This document shows positions 62,381 through 64,000 of a stretch of 64,000 nt of DNA, one piece after another; positions within the stretch are counted from its first letter, which is position 1; the number at the start of each line of letters is the position of its first letter. A model generated the notes under the pieces. It was given only the letters and a program-made list of their open reading frames with translations. It had not been told where the DNA came from and made no database searches. The stretch is from Streptomyces spectabilis (GTDB lineage Bacteria; Actinomycetota; Actinomycetes; Streptomycetales; Streptomycetaceae), in assembly GCF_008704795.1 (NCBI RefSeq), contig NZ_CP023690.1, positions 1,426,001 through 1,490,000 of the forward strand, read 5' to 3'. The position numbers and the translations under genes are program-made.

Positions 62381-62839
62381 CTACTCGACGGGCAGCGGGG
62401 CGCCGCGCTCCCCCTCTCCCCGGGGGCCGAAGATGCGGCGCTCCGCCGCAGTGATCGGCACGTCGTTGATGCTGGCCTCGCGGCGGGCCATCAGGCCCTC
62501 GTCGGTGAACTCCCACAGCTCGTTGCCGTAGGCGCGCCACCACTGGCCGCTCGCGTCCCGGGACTCGTACTGGAAGCGCACCGCGATGCGGTTGCCGTGG
62601 AAGTCCCACAGCTCCTTGCGCAGCGCGTACTCCCGCTCCCGGGACCACTTGTCCCGCAGGAACTCCACGATCTCGGCGCGGCCGCTGACGAACCGGTCCC
62701 GGTTCCGCCAGACCGAGTCCTCGGTGTAGGCGAGCGCGACGCGCTCGGGGTCGCGGGTGTTCCACGCGTCCTCGGCGGCCTGGACCTTCTGCCGGGCCGT
62801 CTCCTCGTCGAACGGCGGGAGGGGCGGGCGTGCCGTCAT
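62381..62839 (-). CDS. SnoaL-like (DUF1348) protein
   Basis: ATG 62839 gives 152 residues of the NTF2-like fold: [50 protein letters not shown] and [20 protein letters not shown], the DUF1348 signature. These small proteins are often induced with a TetR repressor by electrophiles or flavonoids; the catalytic role is not established. It is divergent from a TetR gene over two palindromic operators. Confidence 0.88.
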   Translation of the reverse strand: MTARPPLPPFDEETARQKVQAAEDAWNTRDPERVALAYTEDSVWRNRDRFVSGRAEIVEFLRDKWSREREYALRKELWDFHGNRIAVRFQYESRDASGQWWRAYGNELWEFTDEGLMARREASINDVPITAAERRIFGPRGEGERGAPLPVE

Positions 62840-62870
62840 GGCGGGCTCCTTTCGTCGTCGCCACCCAGCG

Positions 62871-62886
62871 GAGAACGAGCGTTCTC
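62871..62886. promoter_or_regulatory. TetR operator A (DUF1348/TetR divergent region)
   Basis: GAGAACGAGCGTTCTC is a 16-base inverted repeat (GAGAACG/CGTTCTC with a 2-base centre). The GAGAAC/GTTCTC half-sites match operator B. It lies 32 bases before the DUF1348 start. Confidence 0.8.
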
Positions 62887-62906
62887 CAGCGACGCGCACC
62901 AGCATA

Positions 62907-62922
62907 GAGAACGATGGTTCTC
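62907..62922. promoter_or_regulatory. TetR operator B (DUF1348/TetR divergent region)
   Basis: GAGAACGATGGTTCTC shares both GAGAAC/GTTCTC half-sites with operator A. The centres are 36 bases apart, a spacing that lets two dimers bind on nearly the same face of the helix. It lies 18 bases before the TetR start, so autorepression is expected. Confidence 0.8.
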
Positions 62923-62940
62923 AGCGGTAGTCTGTGGCCA

Positions 62941-63495
62941 ATGGACAACACCGTCGCCAGGGAACAAGCGCTGGACGCGGCCGAGGGGCTCTTCTACCAG
63001 CGCGGCGTCCAGACCGTCGGCATGGACGACATCCGCGCCGCGTCGGGCGTCTCGCTGAAGCGCCTCTACCAGCTCTTCCCCTCCAAGGAGCGGCTCGTCG
63101 AGGCCTATCTGGAGCGACGGGACACGCGCTGGCGGCGGCTGCTCGCCGAGCACGTCGAGCGGCACGAGGACCCCGAGCGGCGCCTGCTCGCGGTGTTCGA
63201 CCGGCTGGGCGAGTGGTTCGCCGAGCCCGGCTTCCGCGGCTGCGCCTGGATCAACTCGTACGGGGAGCTCGGCGCCACGTCCGAGCCGGTGGCCTGCCAA
63301 GTGCGCCTGCACAAGGGGGCGTTCAAGGAGTACGTGGCCTCGCTCGTGGCGGCCGCCGGGCTGCCCGGCGAGCTGGCCGAGCAGCTCTTCCTGCTCGCCG
63401 AGGGCGCGATGGTGACCGCCGGGATCGACCGCGCCCCCGGCCCCGCCGCCCACGCGGCCCGCGCGGCCGAGGTGCTGATCGCCGCCGCGCGCTGA
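62941..63495 (+). CDS. TetR-family repressor of the DUF1348 gene
   Basis: ATG 62941 gives 184 residues. The helix-turn-helix is MDDIRAASGVSLKRLYQLFPSK (about 28-49), and the C-terminal domain matches the TetR_C of LmrA/YxaF-like proteins (WFAEPGFRGCAWINSYGELG). LmrA/YxaF-type repressors respond to flavonoids and drugs, which gives a hint of the inducer class. It is divergent from its probable target, with two operators between. Confidence 0.9.
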   Translation: MDNTVAREQALDAAEGLFYQRGVQTVGMDDIRAASGVSLKRLYQLFPSKERLVEAYLERRDTRWRRLLAEHVERHEDPERRLLAVFDRLGEWFAEPGFRGCAWINSYGELGATSEPVACQVRLHKGAFKEYVASLVAAAGLPGELAEQLFLLAEGAMVTAGIDRAPGPAAHAARAAEVLIAAAR

Positions 63496-63552
63496 GCACG
63501 GGGCCCGGCCCCGCCGGGCCCCGTCAGGTGATGCGTCAGTCAGGTGGTGCCG

Positions 63553-64000
63553 TCAGCGCGTCGGCGAGGCCTTGCGCAGCGCCGTCAGGCAGGTGCCGAT
63601 GGCCTGCTGGAGCTCTTCGAGGCGCTGGACCATGTCGTCCTCGTAGATGTCGCCGAAGTCGGCGGCGTCGTCGAGGGTCAGCTCCTCGAAGACCTTCGTC
63701 GCCTTCTGGAGGCTGCTGTAGAACTTCGTCCGCCGCTCCTGGACGCGCAGTTCGGGGTCCGCCTCGACGGTCTCGGCAACGAGCGTCTTCACGGTGTCGT
63801 AGGCCTCCGCGGCCCACTCCCCGGCCTCCTCGGGCTCCAGCTCGTCGATCAGGGACAGATGCCGCTCGGCCTCCTCGCGCAGCTCGGCCGGTGCGTCGAT
63901 GGTCTGCCCGGCCGGGGTCCTGACCTGGCCCTCCTCGGCGATCTTGCGGACGTACTCGATGCGGTCCGCGGCCCTGGCCTCGCCCGCGACGGCCTTCTTC
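63553..64000 (-). CDS. Uncharacterised acidic helical protein, 5' end outside window
   Basis: The frame is open from the right edge to the stop at 63553 (149 codons visible). The sequence is rich in Glu, Ala and Arg with heptad-like spacing (RIEYVRKIAEEGQ, LREEAERHLSLIDELEPEEA, MVQRLEELQQAIGTCLTALR), pointing to a mostly helical, partly coiled-coil soluble protein. GTG and ATG codons inside the frame are possible later starts, but the continuous charged-helix pattern argues for a start beyond the window. No family recognised. Confidence 0.65.
   Translation of the reverse strand, partial: KKAVAGEARAADRIEYVRKIAEEGQVRTPAGQTIDAPAELREEAERHLSLIDELEPEEAGEWAAEAYDTVKTLVAETVEADPELRVQERRTKFYSSLQKATKVFEELTLDDAADFGDIYEDDMVQRLEELQQAIGTCLTALRKASPTR

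Overview
The window is about 70% G+C or higher, with strong G/C bias at third codon positions, GTG/TTG starts and Streptomyces-type families: proteasome beta subunit, FG-GAP and GH16 secreted proteins, an AfsR-like regulator, MmyB-type and IclR regulators, and twin secreted serine proteases. It is almost certainly from a Streptomyces or close relative chromosome. I saw no rRNA, tRNA, CRISPR array or intact transposase.

Layout. (1) 1-4.5 kb, core-like: a FAD monooxygenase cut by the window edge, an orphan proteasome beta subunit, an FG-GAP secreted protein, and a secreted GH16 glucanase behind a CebR-like operator. (2) 5.0-15.2 kb: two related TetR-controlled cassettes. Each has a divergent TetR gene, a secreted alpha/beta hydrolase, an FMN reductase, a cytosolic alpha/beta hydrolase and an OsmC protein. 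Cassette 2 also has an aldehyde dehydrogenase and a FAD monooxygenase. Decay is reciprocal: where one copy is an internally deleted relic, the other copy is intact. A peptide deformylase relic in cassette 1 has its intact partner at 24.5 kb. An inverted repeat GTTACA-N9-TGTAAC lies in front of both TetR/hydrolase pairs (one site degenerate), the intact deformylase gene and an isochorismatase-like gene at 34 kb, so these loci probably form one regulon. (3) 15.4-22.7 kb: a small, partly broken biosynthetic locus with a flavin-dependent acyl-CoA-dehydrogenase-type oxygenase (frameshifted), an acyl-AMP ligase (frameshifted), an ATP-grasp ligase, an MFS exporter preceded by two overlapping small ORFs, and a condensation-type acyltransferase whose stop codon lies in a 168-bp foldback element. 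(4) 23-38 kb: regulators (MmyB-like, AfsR-like), a beta/gamma-crystallin-like secreted protein, an FtsX-type permease that has lost its ATPase, a two-component system, an isochorismatase-like protein without the catalytic cysteine, a FUSC exporter, a GH65 relic and a 5'-truncated AIM24 gene. Region 4.5-38.1 kb reads as an accessory, eroding island.

(5) 38.6-64 kb, core-like and mostly intact: MFS, cupin, esterase, SnoaL-like protein, a surface protein, a serine protease with C-terminal repeats, a TetR gene with a CTG start, folD behind a ZTP riboswitch, and a second secreted protease. Next is a 2-hydroxy-acid metabolism group (FAD/Fe-S dehydrogenase, class V aminotransferase, IclR regulator, MatC-like transporter with an IclR-type operator). 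Then come Nudix, hydrolase, isochorismatase and GlxA-type regulator genes. A sulfur/amino-acid uptake operon follows (cysteine-rich leader peptide, LLM monooxygenase, ABC permease, ATPase, lipoprotein), then a SnoaL-like/TetR divergent pair with two palindromic operators and a partial unknown gene.

All family assignments come from reading motifs in the translations. No database search was possible.
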